A stretch of 64,000 nucleotides of DNA from Methanomicrobiaceae archaeon (GTDB lineage Archaea; Halobacteriota; Methanomicrobia; Methanomicrobiales; Methanomicrobiaceae). The stretch covers positions 1-64,000 of the forward strand of contig JAFGWE010000032.1 in the NCBI GenBank assembly GCA_016937345.1, given 5' to 3'. Under the pieces are notes generated by a model that ran no database searches, was not told the DNA's origin, and saw nothing but the letters and a program-made list of their open reading frames with translations. Shown here piece by piece: positions 45,095-55,607 of this stretch. A program made the translations under genes and the position numbers. Every line of letters starts with the position of its first letter. The stretch's first letter is position 1.

Positions 45095-45187
45095 GCACAA
45101 ATATCAATTCGTCCATTATATATATTGTTTGGATGCAGAAAATACCCCCGTTTTATTGTGCTCAAGTAAAATCTAAAAAAATATGAT

Positions 45188-46342
45188 CTAATCTGTTTTT
45201 TCTTCACCAAAAGAATAATGCCGCTTTAAAAAATCACGTATTTTTGCAGACTGGAGCGATCCTTTGTCAAGCTCTGTAATAATGTTGTCAATAATTTCAA
45301 TCTGTTCAAGGATCTCTTTTGATTTTATGGGTTTTTCGACACTTAAAATTCCGGATATAACAGCAAGCGGATTTCTTATTGCATCATTTAATGTTGCATT
45401 CTGGGTAAGATTCCTCTCGATATCAATCAAAGCCTCTCTTTCAATTCTCTCGCTTTCTTTTTCTGCAGTTATATCGCGGATGAGAGAAACGCCGTAAATT
45501 TTTCCTTTCATCTCAATAAGGCCTGCTTTGATATAGGCAGGAAATGCTGTCCCGTCTTTTTTCATCATTTCCGTTTCAAAAGAAATTTTGTTATTCTTCC
45601 GGATTTCATCCATTTTTGATCTTATATCTTCTTTAAAAGCAGGCTTTCCCAGATCATCAATATTCATCTGCAATAATTCTTCACGTAAATATTCTGTTTT
45701 TTTGCATGCGGCTTTATTTACCTCCAGAATTTTCCCTGGATGATCATCCCCGCTTACCTCGTAGAATAAAACAGCCTCAAGAATGCTGTTAAAAAGGACA
45801 TAATATTTGTGCTCACTCTCTTTTAAGGCCTTTTGGGCTTCAATGAGCTCATTATTCATATTCTCAAGCTGTTCGATCTTCTTTTCAAGCTGGTTAAATA
45901 CCCGTGAGCTGTACCCCTGCAGATACTGCTCTTCGGATTCGTTTCTGATAGCAGGTTCGCCAGGCACTATGTCACTGGCAGTCAGGAGCATATCTCCAAT
46001 AATCTCTAAAAATTTATCCGGGTCTATTGGTTTTATTATATATCTGTCTGCACCGAGATTCAGTCCGAATTCCTGATCTTCGGGTGAGGTGTATGAGGCG
46101 GTATAAAAAATAAATGGAATATTTTTAAGTTTCTCATCACTTTTTACTTCACGGCATAGCTGAAAACCATCCATTTTAGGCATTAATATGTCAGTAATTA
46201 TCATATCCACCGGAACTTCATTGATTCTCTCGAGTGCCTCACGTCCGTTTGTGGCTGTTATTACCTCATATCCACGGCTTTTTAGGGCTGACTCCAGCAG
46301 ATATCTGTTCTCTTTTAGATCGTCGGCTACAAGTATCTTCAT
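45188..46342 (-). CDS. Response regulator-PAS protein with histidine-less HisKA-like C-terminus
   Basis: A 384-residue protein. A receiver domain (residues 1-120) has acidic residues DD, phosphoacceptor Asp51 (IITDILMP) and Lys in IIKPIDPD. A coiled-coil linker at about 155-180 leads to a PAS domain (YYVLFNSILEAVLFYEVSG; CKKTEYLREELLQMNIDDLG) with a PAC motif. The C-terminal module has LNDAIRNPLAVISG from residue 318, like a kinase H-box with Asp in place of His, and a conserved SAKIRDFLKRHY end. No HATPase is present. It follows a receiver-only gene by three bases in the two-component operon. Confidence 0.8.
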   Translation of the reverse strand: MKILVADDLKENRYLLESALKSRGYEVITATNGREALERINEVPVDMIITDILMPKMDGFQLCREVKSDEKLKNIPFIFYTASYTSPEDQEFGLNLGADRYIIKPIDPDKFLEIIGDMLLTASDIVPGEPAIRNESEEQYLQGYSSRVFNQLEKKIEQLENMNNELIEAQKALKESEHKYYVLFNSILEAVLFYEVSGDDHPGKILEVNKAACKKTEYLREELLQMNIDDLGKPAFKEDIRSKMDEIRKNNKISFETEMMKKDGTAFPAYIKAGLIEMKGKIYGVSLIRDITAEKESERIEREALIDIERNLTQNATLNDAIRNPLAVISGILSVEKPIKSKEILEQIEIIDNIITELDKGSLQSAKIRDFLKRHYSFGEEKTD

Positions 46343-46345
46343 TAT

Positions 46346-46714
46346 TCAGTCTCCTTTAAGAAATTCGGTTATCTGCGCAATTATTTTATCAGGATCAATA
46401 GGTTTTTCAATATATCCTGTGCACCCAAGGGATAGTGCCTTTTCACGGTCACCTGTCATTGCATAGGATGTAAGTGCAATAATTGGAATCTCTGATAGAT
46501 CTTTAATCTCCCGTATCCGGCGTGTGGTTTCAAATCCGTCAATTCCCGGGAGTTGTATGTCCATTAAGATGAGATCAGGCTTCTCTGAAACTGCTTTTAC
46601 AATACCTTCCTCACCTGTAATCGCCTCAGTAATTTCAAAACCGTATTTTTTTAGAATAAACCTCATCAGATAGAGGTTATTTGGATTATCCTCAACTATC
46701 AGAATTTTTGTCAT
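46346..46714 (-). CDS. Stand-alone response regulator receiver
   Basis: A 122-residue CheY-like receiver with no output domain: acidic pocket VEDN, phosphoacceptor Asp52 (LILMDIQLPG), Thr in ALTSYAM and Lys in YIEKPIDPD. The start ATG overlaps the stop of the upstream histidine kinase by four bases. It is probably the direct phosphoryl acceptor of that kinase. Confidence 0.92.
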   Translation of the reverse strand: MTKILIVEDNPNNLYLMRFILKKYGFEITEAITGEEGIVKAVSEKPDLILMDIQLPGIDGFETTRRIREIKDLSEIPIIALTSYAMTGDREKALSLGCTGYIEKPIDPDKIIAQITEFLKGD

Positions 46715-48642
46715 TGTTTTTCACTCCTCACAGGCAGAGTAAGTATGAACTCACTTCCCTTTCCCAAAGTGCTTTTTACCGTTATTCTGCCACCGAGTGC
46801 AGTAACTATCTTTTGAGAGAGATAGAGTCCGAGACCTGTTCCTTCAGTAAGTCTGCCCTCGGTCGGGATTCTTATAAAGGGCTTAAAGAGGTCATTTATT
46901 TTATCCTCCGGAATTCCTATGCCTGTATCACTGACTGAGACTAACAGATTATCCCCTTCTGATTCCGCTTTTATATGAACTGAGCCTTCATCAGTGAACT
47001 TTACTGCGTTGCCTATCATGTTTATCAGCACCTGCCTTGTCCGGCGTTCATCTCCATAAACATCCAGTCTTTCCGGAATATCTTTGGTTAATACCAGATT
47101 CTGCTCTTTTGCTTTCTCTTCAAATGATGAGATTGTCTCTTTTAAAACCGGAATCAAATCAAAAGAGGCAAGTGAAAGCTCCATCTTACCTGCCTCGATT
47201 TTACTTATGTCGATTACATCATTTATAAGGCTTAAAAGATGCCTGGAGCTGTTTTCAACTATTTGGAGCTGCTTTCTTTGCTCATCGTTAATCTCCCCGC
47301 TCCATCCTTTGAGAAGAATCACAGTAAAACCTATGATTGAATTAAGAGGAGTTCTTAGTTCATGGCTCATAGAGGCAATAAACATTGATTTAAGCCTGTC
47401 AAGCTCTTTTAGGTGTTCATTTGCCTTTGCAAGCTGACTTGTTCTTTCTATTACCTTTGTCTCAAGTTCTGCCTGTGACTTTTTAAGTTCTGATTTTGCC
47501 TCCTTTTCAAGTTCTATTGCCTGATTAAGTTTTTTCTCTTCAGCTTTTATCCTCTCCACCATATCTTTAAAGGCGGTTGCCAGGATTCCAATCTCATCGG
47601 TGCCTGCTACCGGAATATCCTGTTCAAGGTCACCTGTATCGGCAATTCTTCTGCTGATCTCTGTAAGACTGGAAAGAGGTCTGATTATCTCGCGGTTTAA
47701 GACAATTAATGATAAAACGCTCAGGATTACCAGTGCGATTATGAGGTATGTGAGAACAGTGAATATCGCCTCATTTGTCTCCTCATCAACTTCTTCTGAG
47801 GGAACTATCAGTCCTATCTTCCAGCCCAGATCATTTGATGTATAATAGATCAGATAGTCGTCTTCAAGGGGCAATACCCCGTTTTCTGTGGATAAAAATT
47901 CAGCTTTTTTAGAGTTCAGAATATTTCCCACATCAGTAAAAAGGTTTAAAGAATCTTCTTCCGCAAGAATTGTGCCTTTATTGTCAGTAATAATTATCTC
48001 GCCGCTTCTTCCCGGGTCAAATCCTGTTATAAATGAAGTCATTCCTTCAAGGGTGATATCAGCGCCGACAACTCCGTAAAAAGAGCCATCCTCATCAAGA
48101 AGGGCTTTTACAACTCCAATATTTACATCAGGAGTTGTAATCGAGCGGTATGCCTCTGTTATAACAACAGAGTCCGGGTTTTCTTTCGCAAGGGTATACC
48201 ACGGCCGTGTTCGCGGGTCATATGCGGTGTTATTCGCACGGGGGTGCGATCTGACAAATGCTCCGTTTTCCCTGCCCATATATACCGAATTAACATAGGG
48301 GTGGGTTGTCTCGTAATTATAAAGTATTTCAATTATTGCCTTTTCTTCCTCTGTATTTCCCGGTTTGAAAGTTTCTTCTGTTACATTCAGGTAATTTGTA
48401 AAATACTGATCATTGCGGTTTTTTACCGCTGTCTGCATGGATAATTCAAGAATATGACTTTTCGCGGAATTGATAAAACTTATCAGTGAATAATCCAGGA
48501 GGTTTAGCTGCTCCTTTGAGTTTTCTGTGACAGTGTCAAGACTCTGCTGATTAAGTGTTACCGGAAGAATAATTCCGACAAGGATCATTACAAGGACTGC
48601 AATGCAGAGAAAAGTTATAATGACCCTTGTCTGAAGTTTCAT
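46711..48642 (-). CDS. Membrane sensor histidine kinase (dCache-HAMP-HisKA-HATPase)
   Basis: A 643-residue sensor kinase. Helix 1 at residues 8-29 is followed by a double-Cache ligand-binding ectodomain (PYVNSVYMGRENGAFV; RPWYTLAKENPDSVVITEAY), helix 2 around 290-315, HAMP, a coiled coil at 375-405, a HisKA domain with His427 (SMSHELRTPLNSIIGF) and a HATPase_c domain (NAVKFTDEGSVH, VSDTGIGIPE, GTGLGLYLSQKI). The ectodomain should sense a small solute outside the cell. First gene of an operon with two receiver proteins. Confidence 0.93.
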   Translation of the reverse strand: MKLQTRVIITFLCIAVLVMILVGIILPVTLNQQSLDTVTENSKEQLNLLDYSLISFINSAKSHILELSMQTAVKNRNDQYFTNYLNVTEETFKPGNTEEEKAIIEILYNYETTHPYVNSVYMGRENGAFVRSHPRANNTAYDPRTRPWYTLAKENPDSVVITEAYRSITTPDVNIGVVKALLDEDGSFYGVVGADITLEGMTSFITGFDPGRSGEIIITDNKGTILAEEDSLNLFTDVGNILNSKKAEFLSTENGVLPLEDDYLIYYTSNDLGWKIGLIVPSEEVDEETNEAIFTVLTYLIIALVILSVLSLIVLNREIIRPLSSLTEISRRIADTGDLEQDIPVAGTDEIGILATAFKDMVERIKAEEKKLNQAIELEKEAKSELKKSQAELETKVIERTSQLAKANEHLKELDRLKSMFIASMSHELRTPLNSIIGFTVILLKGWSGEINDEQRKQLQIVENSSRHLLSLINDVIDISKIEAGKMELSLASFDLIPVLKETISSFEEKAKEQNLVLTKDIPERLDVYGDERRTRQVLINMIGNAVKFTDEGSVHIKAESEGDNLLVSVSDTGIGIPEDKINDLFKPFIRIPTEGRLTEGTGLGLYLSQKIVTALGGRITVKSTLGKGSEFILTLPVRSEKQ

Positions 48643-48757
48643 GTGTCAAAATTGTTTTTTTGCTATATATCATTTTTGTGTCCGAATATTATCGCCTGAA
48701 AAAAAGAACCGGGATTAACGGGTGATTATAATTTTCATTGCAGTAAATGAATTTTGT

Positions 48758-49555
48758 TTAGAGTTCTGCTGCGGCTTTTTTTATGGCAAGCCTTAGGACG
48801 GATTCGGGAACTTCTCTGTATCCTCTCCTGCATCCTGAGTTATCTGTGTCTGTGCTGCACCCTTCGCAGGACATTCCGCAGTATTTGGACGGGTCTGGCA
48901 GTGGAACAAGCTCTTCAAGTGTTTTATCGTTTATAATGACCATAAATGCCTGATCTTTTGGTATTTCAGACTCTCTCTCCTCAAGTGTGATTGTAATATT
49001 GTCTTTTGAGAGCATTTTTTCCATATCAGAGACTGCCTCTTTAGGGTGCCTCATCGTATCTGGGCATAATGGCATAAATCCCGGATTCAGGGGATTTTTT
49101 AGGATTACTACTTTTATATCACTTATATTTTCTCTCTCCTTCAAACTGAAAGTTTCATCTGTCCATATGGAAATCTCATTTAAAACTCCCCTGAAACCTG
49201 TTAAAATATCTTCCTTTGAGCCTGCAAATACAGAAGGATCGTCAAACATTTTTCTTATAAACCTGAGATTCTCAGGAATTAACGGGCATTTATCCCCGCA
49301 GTCACATGTAAGAACAACCGTATCAAATTTTTTGCCCGCAAAGAGACTCAGATGCTTTGGTTTTTTATCAGAGATGTCAATTCCTGCCTCTTTTAAAACT
49401 TCTATGGTATTGGGGTTTATTGCATCTGAAGGATTAATCCCCGCACTGTATGCCTCGTACCGGTTGCCATATCTGAAGTTTAATAGGGCCTCCCCCATCT
49501 GTGATCTTCCTGCATTATGATTGCATATAAAAAGAACCTGCTTTTTTTCTGGCAT
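48758..49555 (-). CDS. Low-molecular-weight phosphatase/arsenate reductase-like protein with Cys-rich C-terminal domain
   Basis: A 265-residue two-domain protein. Residues 1-135 are a low-molecular-weight phosphotyrosine phosphatase/ArsC fold with the Cx5R loop CNHNAGRSQ (Cys11, Arg17) and later cysteines CDCGDKC usable for the thiol relay of arsenate reductases. The C-terminal ~110 residues end in YCGMSCEGCSTDTDNSGCRRG and resemble a DUF2703-like module. It lies at the end of a run of paired genes: a second phosphatase-like gene upstream and two COG2426 membrane proteins. Arsenic detoxification is a guess; the substrate is not proven. Confidence 0.75.
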   Translation of the reverse strand: MPEKKQVLFICNHNAGRSQMGEALLNFRYGNRYEAYSAGINPSDAINPNTIEVLKEAGIDISDKKPKHLSLFAGKKFDTVVLTCDCGDKCPLIPENLRFIRKMFDDPSVFAGSKEDILTGFRGVLNEISIWTDETFSLKERENISDIKVVILKNPLNPGFMPLCPDTMRHPKEAVSDMEKMLSKDNITITLEERESEIPKDQAFMVIINDKTLEELVPLPDPSKYCGMSCEGCSTDTDNSGCRRGYREVPESVLRLAIKKAAAEL

Positions 49556-49603
49556 AATAAAAAATCCGTGACACTCTTTTTGTTATCCGGTAAATATTGA
49601 TCT

Positions 49604-50026
49604 TTATTTTAGATAATATTCATCAGAAAAAAATTCCAGTATCCATTCGCGAAGCTCGTCTCTGAGTGCGGCAAAACCTTTTAGAGGATCTCTTTCTCCG
49701 GAAGGCATCTCTGTTTTGTGCAATATGATATTTTCTGATTCAGGAATTTTATATGCATTATTATATGCGTTTTCGCAGAGAAAGATGACATAATCAAAAT
49801 GTTTGCCGGAATACTGACCCAGAGATGCAGGTTTTTTTGATGATATATCATATCCTGCTTCTTTCATGACAAAAATAGCTCTTCTGTCTGTTTCTGCCGG
49901 ATATATTCCTGCACTGAAAACGTCATAAGAATCCTTTTTTTCCGCTTTTAAGATACCCTCTGCCATAGGTGATCTTGCCGAGTTGTAGGTGCATACAAAG
50001 AGAACAGTCTTTTTTGAATCTTTCAT
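49604..50026 (-). CDS. Low-molecular-weight phosphatase/arsenate reductase-like protein
   Basis: A 140-residue single-domain protein with the Cx5R loop CTYNSARSP (Cys12, Arg18). It is a paralogue of the N-terminal domain encoded just downstream (48,758-49,555). The expected DP general-acid region appears only loosely (ERDPLKGF). The ATG at 50,026 with GAGGG upstream is preferred over an in-frame TTG four codons earlier. It is translated close behind a COG2426 membrane protein gene. Confidence 0.8.
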   Translation of the reverse strand: MKDSKKTVLFVCTYNSARSPMAEGILKAEKKDSYDVFSAGIYPAETDRRAIFVMKEAGYDISSKKPASLGQYSGKHFDYVIFLCENAYNNAYKIPESENIILHKTEMPSGERDPLKGFAALRDELREWILEFFSDEYYLK

Positions 50027-50049
50027 ATATACCCTCAAAAAAAATAAGA

Positions 50050-50754
50050 TTAGAGATGTCTCTTTGGGGATTTTTCCCTGAGTTTATTCTTGTTCCTTGT
50101 CCAGAACAGGTATCCGCCTCCAAGAATTAAAATAAGTGCTGCTATTGCAATAATTCCGTATCTTATGTCAGTTAAAAAGAGATCTCTTATGTATTCCGAA
50201 CCAAGTGCAATTAAGTAGCATCCTGCAAGCGAACCTGTAATTACCGCTAATAATACATTTTTTCCGGGTATTCCAATCATTTTTCCCACAAGAGGTGTTG
50301 CAATCCCTCCGGTGCCCTGCATCGGGATCATAACAAATACTGCAAGTCCGAGTGATGAGAATCTTTTTATCCACGGGTGCTTGTTAAAAAACTCCTCCCC
50401 GTGCTCCATAAATGATTTCATCCACCTGTCGCCGAGAAATGGTATTTTGAGTGCCAGATCAAAGTTTAGGATCATAAATATGGTCGCAATTATATCCATC
50501 ATTGCAATGGACGTTCCGACAATCCACCATGGTATTCCAAGTGATACACCAATCGGGATTACAGACTCCTTTCCTGCCGGAGGAATGAAGTATATGAACA
50601 TCAGCCCTAAAAGGGCAATACAGATGTCGTAGGGTAAAAAGATGTATAATATTATCAGATAGACTCCGAGGACAACAAACGGAACAATGAGATTGAAAAG
50701 CAGTTTTCCGGTTTTTGTAAGGTTATCTGAAAAATTTTCCGGAGTCATATTCAT
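50050..50754 (-). CDS. COG2426 (small multidrug export-like) membrane protein
   Basis: A 234-residue protein with about six transmembrane helices, of the Sm_multidrug_ex/COG2426 family. Diagnostic segments are PPAGKESVIPIGVSLGIP and MIPMQGTGGIATPLVGKM. Despite the family name the transported substrate is not established. A paralogue is encoded directly upstream (50,826-51,539). The pair precedes two phosphatase/arsenate-reductase-like genes. Confidence 0.82.
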   Translation of the reverse strand: MNMTPENFSDNLTKTGKLLFNLIVPFVVLGVYLIILYIFLPYDICIALLGLMFIYFIPPAGKESVIPIGVSLGIPWWIVGTSIAMMDIIATIFMILNFDLALKIPFLGDRWMKSFMEHGEEFFNKHPWIKRFSSLGLAVFVMIPMQGTGGIATPLVGKMIGIPGKNVLLAVITGSLAGCYLIALGSEYIRDLFLTDIRYGIIAIAALILILGGGYLFWTRNKNKLREKSPKRHL

Positions 50755-50825
50755 TTATTAAAAATTGTATCTGTATGTAGATAATAGCACTCATTAAAAA
50801 ACAGAAAACCGGAATTTAAACTTCT

Positions 50826-51539
50826 CTAAAGTTTCTTATTTCTTTTAAAGCCGCTTCTGAGTCTTTTGCTGTATCTGTCTTTGAAAAACCATACGGCTGC
50901 TGCAATGGCCATTATGGCTGATAGTGCCATTGCAGCTATACACGGGTCAAATCTGAAGAGATCGATTACGTATTCAATTCCCAGTGCGATGGCAAAAGAG
51001 CCTATAAATGCGCCAATTGCAATTGATATGAAGACCTTTATTTTTGAAAGTCCCATCATCCGGCCGACAAGAGTGCCTCCTATTCCTCCTGAACCCTGAA
51101 AAGGAACAACAACAAAGAGAACCAGACCAAGTGCGGAGAGTTTTTCAAGGTATTTGTGGGATGCAAAAAAATTCTCCCCACCTTCCATAACTCCCTTTAT
51201 CCAGCGGCCGAGCACAGGTATTCTGAGTGCCAGATCAAAGTTTAAAGTCATAAAAAGAGCGCCGCAGATGTCCATTGCCATTGTTGATGCTGCAATAATA
51301 TACCACGGGATTCCAAGAGCGATTCCGAGGGGAATTATACTCTCCTTTCCTGCCGGAGGTATAAGGTTTAAGACCATCAGGCCCATTAATCTTTCAAAAC
51401 TTTCGAACGGCAGTATCAGAAATATAAAGAAAAAAAAGATTACGCCAAAGATAAATGGAGCTGAAAGATTTAAAATAATTTTTGCGGTATGTGACAGCTG
51501 AAAAGAATTTGTATCTGAATTATCCCCCCGAATATTCAT
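50826..51539 (-). CDS. COG2426 (small multidrug export-like) membrane protein, paralogue
   Basis: A 237-residue protein closely similar in layout to its downstream paralogue (PPAGKESIIPLGIALGIP; VPFQGSGGIGGTLVGRMMG). The ATG at 51,539 (MNIRGDNS) is preferred over a TTG nine codons earlier, which would overlap the aminotransferase stop; the ATG lies ten bases after that stop. Six to seven helices; basic C-terminal tail. A tandem duplication seems likely. Confidence 0.82.
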   Translation of the reverse strand: MNIRGDNSDTNSFQLSHTAKIILNLSAPFIFGVIFFFFIFLILPFESFERLMGLMVLNLIPPAGKESIIPLGIALGIPWYIIAASTMAMDICGALFMTLNFDLALRIPVLGRWIKGVMEGGENFFASHKYLEKLSALGLVLFVVVPFQGSGGIGGTLVGRMMGLSKIKVFISIAIGAFIGSFAIALGIEYVIDLFRFDPCIAAMALSAIMAIAAAVWFFKDRYSKRLRSGFKRNKKL

Positions 51540-51549
51540 AAAAACCTGC

Positions 51550-52683
51550 TTATTTAATTTTGTCAATCCGCCGGACTGCCTCTTTTAAGGTATCCATGCC
51601 TGCGGCATATGATATTCTTATCCATCCGGAAGCGTTGAATGCAGTGCCCGGTGTTGCTGCCACAAGGGCTTTTTCAAGCCATTCATTGCAGATCTCCATA
51701 TCATCGCCATCAACTTTAACAAATGCATAGAATGCTCCGTCAGCAGGGGCTGTTTTATAGCCCATGTCACTGAGTGCACCTGTCAGATATCTGCGTCGGC
51801 GGTCAAACTCCTGCCTCATATTTTCAACACAGGTCTGATCACCCTTAAGTGCTGCAACTCCTCCCCACATTGCAAAAGATGCCGGATGGCTTATTGTATG
51901 CTGCTGAACCTTTGTCATCGCCTTTGTGATCTCCAAAGGTGCATGTGCGTATCCGAGCCTCCATCCTGTCATTGCGTAAGCCTTGGAAAACCCGTTGATA
52001 GTTATTGTTCTCTCATGCATATCCCCCATTGATGCAATCGAGATGTGCTCTTTATCGTAAATGAGCTTCTCATAAATTTCATCCGAGAGGGCGATTATGT
52101 CATTGTCCTCACAGATGTCTTTTAAAAGAGTAACTGAATCCCTGTTTAGAACCGCACCTGTCGGATTTGACGGGGTGTTGAAGACAAGCATCTTTGTATT
52201 TTTGCTGACCTTTTCAAGAATTGTGTCATCTGCCTGGAAATCCTTCTGGTTTAAGGAATTATGGATTGGCTTTCCTCCTGCCATTAAAACCGCAGGCTCG
52301 TAGCTTACCCATGAGGGATCCAGGATCAAAACCTCGTCACCCGGGTTTAAGCATGCCTCCATTGCCTCAGATATGTTGTTTTTTGCTCCGCATGCAACAA
52401 CTATTTCTGAAGGGTCTGCAGTGATACTGTTCTCCCTTTTCAGTTTATCTGATATGGCCTCACGGAGTTCGAAAAGACCCTGACTTGCTTCATAGTGGGT
52501 TTTACCACATTTCAACGCTTCAATGCAGGCCTCTGTGATGTGCGCAGGTGTGTCAAAATCAGGTTCACCAATTGATAAGGATATTACATCCTTGCCCTCG
52601 GCTTTCATCCTTCGGGCCTTATCAGTTATCTCGATTGTGGCAGATGCCGGTATCTGTAAAATTTTCTCAGAGAGTCTTCTCAT
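51550..52683 (-). CDS. Class I/II aminotransferase (aspartate aminotransferase type)
   Basis: A 377-residue PLP fold-type I aminotransferase. SIGEPDFDTPAHI marks the substrate-entry region, NNISEAMEACLNPGDEV the cofactor loop, NTPSNPTGAVL the aromatic-acid-binding area, and TINGFSKAYAMTGWRLGY holds the PLP-binding Lys. It fits archaeal aspartate aminotransferases; transamination of cysteate to sulfopyruvate, the missing step between cysteate synthase and ComDE, is one activity known for such enzymes in Methanosarcina. No local evidence distinguishes substrates. ATG at 52,683 chosen over GTG three codons upstream. Confidence 0.85.
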   Translation of the reverse strand: MRRLSEKILQIPASATIEITDKARRMKAEGKDVISLSIGEPDFDTPAHITEACIEALKCGKTHYEASQGLFELREAISDKLKRENSITADPSEIVVACGAKNNISEAMEACLNPGDEVLILDPSWVSYEPAVLMAGGKPIHNSLNQKDFQADDTILEKVSKNTKMLVFNTPSNPTGAVLNRDSVTLLKDICEDNDIIALSDEIYEKLIYDKEHISIASMGDMHERTITINGFSKAYAMTGWRLGYAHAPLEITKAMTKVQQHTISHPASFAMWGGVAALKGDQTCVENMRQEFDRRRRYLTGALSDMGYKTAPADGAFYAFVKVDGDDMEICNEWLEKALVAATPGTAFNASGWIRISYAAGMDTLKEAVRRIDKIK

Positions 52684-52736
52684 ATTAAGCACGCATCAGA
52701 TCTTTGTATTATCTGTTTTTTTGTAAAAAATGGTCT

Positions 52737-53144
52737 TTATTCCAGTCTCTGGACCAGTTTAACAGCCGATTCAACTGCACGTTTTGCATAATCTATCCTG
52801 TCGGATGCCTCAAGGCGTGTCATTCCCGGTCCTGATATGCCAAGTGTTACCGGTTTGTTAAACTCAAGCGATAAATCAATAATCTTTCTTGCTGCATGTG
52901 AAACAACAATCTCGTCATGGTGTGTTGCGCCTTCAATAACACATCCGATTGTGATGACTGCATCAATTTTATCGTCTTTTAAGAGTTTTTTGATCGCAAG
53001 AGGCATATCGTATGCACCCGGGACGTAAATCTTCTCGATTACTTCTGCACCGAGGAATTTAGCGTGTTCCTCTCCTTCGATCTCCATCATGTATGTCAGG
53101 TCGCGGTTAAATTCTGCGACAACGAATCCTAATTTTATTGCCAT
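52737..53144 (-). CDS. ribH: 6,7-dimethyl-8-ribityllumazine synthase
   Basis: A 135-residue enzyme that condenses the ribityl-uracil and butanone-phosphate precursors to lumazine in riboflavin (and thus F420-independent flavin) synthesis. It has the N-terminal [41 protein letters not shown] with the catalytic His, and the end [13 protein letters not shown]. It lies downstream of ribC on the same strand, 297 bases apart, together supplying the last two steps of riboflavin synthesis. Confidence 0.95.
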   Translation of the reverse strand: MAIKLGFVVAEFNRDLTYMMEIEGEEHAKFLGAEVIEKIYVPGAYDMPLAIKKLLKDDKIDAVITIGCVIEGATHHDEIVVSHAARKIIDLSLEFNKPVTLGISGPGMTRLEASDRIDYAKRAVESAVKLVQRLE

Positions 53145-53279
53145 ATTATTCTCCAGTATTCAGGTTTGTTTTTTTAATTGTATTATCTTTCTCATAATAA
53201 ATTAATAGAGTGAATTTTTTATTCAGGCTAAGTCTTAGATAAACTACCCTGCCGTTTTTAAAAAAAGGATAATTGTCTC

Positions 53280-53441
53280 TTAAAGTTTTTTGTACCAAAG
53301 ATTCATCGATTCAAAAGATCCGCAGATTTTTGTATTATTCATAAGAGTCCCGCAATGAATATGGCCTCTTCTGTAAAAAAGAAGGTTTACAGGCCAGAAT
53401 TCAGGCCTTGCAATTGTATATGCGGTGAGAAAACCTCTTTT
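53280..53441 (-). other. In-frame open extension after the ribC stop codon
   Basis: Directly after the TGA of ribC the same frame stays open for 53 codons to a TAA. The reading is protein-like in places (ARPEFWPVNLLFYRRGHIHC; then GTLMNNTKICGS). It has no start of its own except an internal ATG that would give 20 residues. An 18-base inverted repeat (AGGCC-A-GAATTC-A-GGCCT) at 53,391-53,408 lies inside. It could be a chance open stretch, a read-through extension or a gene remnant. The first case is the simplest. Confidence 0.3.
53391..53408. repeat. Inverted repeat after ribC
   Basis: AGGCCAGAATTCAGGCCT is palindromic except for the two A positions flanking GAATTC. It lies about 35-50 bases beyond the ribC stop and could form a hairpin in the ribC-ribH transcript or serve as a protein-binding dyad. 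Confidence 0.4.
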
Positions 53442-55054
<1,613 letters not shown>

Positions 55055-55154
55055 AAAAATCAGTATAATATGTTTGTTCACAAGGGAAATTTAGGTTACC
55101 GCTATTGAGTTCATCCTGAAAAGCTACATCATTAATTAAAGCAAAGATATTGGT

Positions 55155-55538
55155 ATGGCAGATGTGGCAATAATAGCCGGTTCGGCATCTGATGAGCACA
55201 TTGTTGAAAAAGCAGCATCAGTTCTTTCTGAAAACGGAATAGATTATGATTATGAGGTAATATCAGCGCACAGAAATCCTGATGAACTTGATGCATATGT
55301 AAAATCGTCTGATGCGAAGATTTTCATCTGCATTGCAGGTCTTTCCGCAGCGCTTCCCGGAGTTGTGGCCTCAAAAACAGAAAAACCTGTTATAGGCGTT
55401 CCTGTATCCGGGACACTTGGCGGCATTGATGCACTTTTATCAATTGTCCAGATGCCAAAAGGTGTGCCTGTTGCATGCGTGGGAATAGACAACGGCGCAA
55501 ATGCAGCTCACATAGCGATAAGAATACTTAAATTATAA
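55155..55538 (+). CDS. purE: PurE, 5-(carboxyamino)imidazole ribonucleotide mutase/AIR carboxylase
   Basis: A 127-residue purine biosynthesis enzyme. The substrate-binding loops are [10 protein letters not shown] near the N-terminus, [10 protein letters not shown] with the conserved His, [14 protein letters not shown] and [21 protein letters not shown] (given as [14 protein letters not shown]). Whether it works as class I mutase (needing PurK) or class II carboxylase cannot be told here since no purK is adjacent. It is shorter than bacterial PurE (~160), normal in archaea. Monocistronic. Confidence 0.93.
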   Translation: MADVAIIAGSASDEHIVEKAASVLSENGIDYDYEVISAHRNPDELDAYVKSSDAKIFICIAGLSAALPGVVASKTEKPVIGVPVSGTLGGIDALLSIVQMPKGVPVACVGIDNGANAAHIAIRILKL

Positions 55539-55607
55539 AAATGCATTTTTTAGAATTTCTTGTGTTTTAAAACGGAATAATATTTATTTTAAATTTGATT
55601 TATTTTT

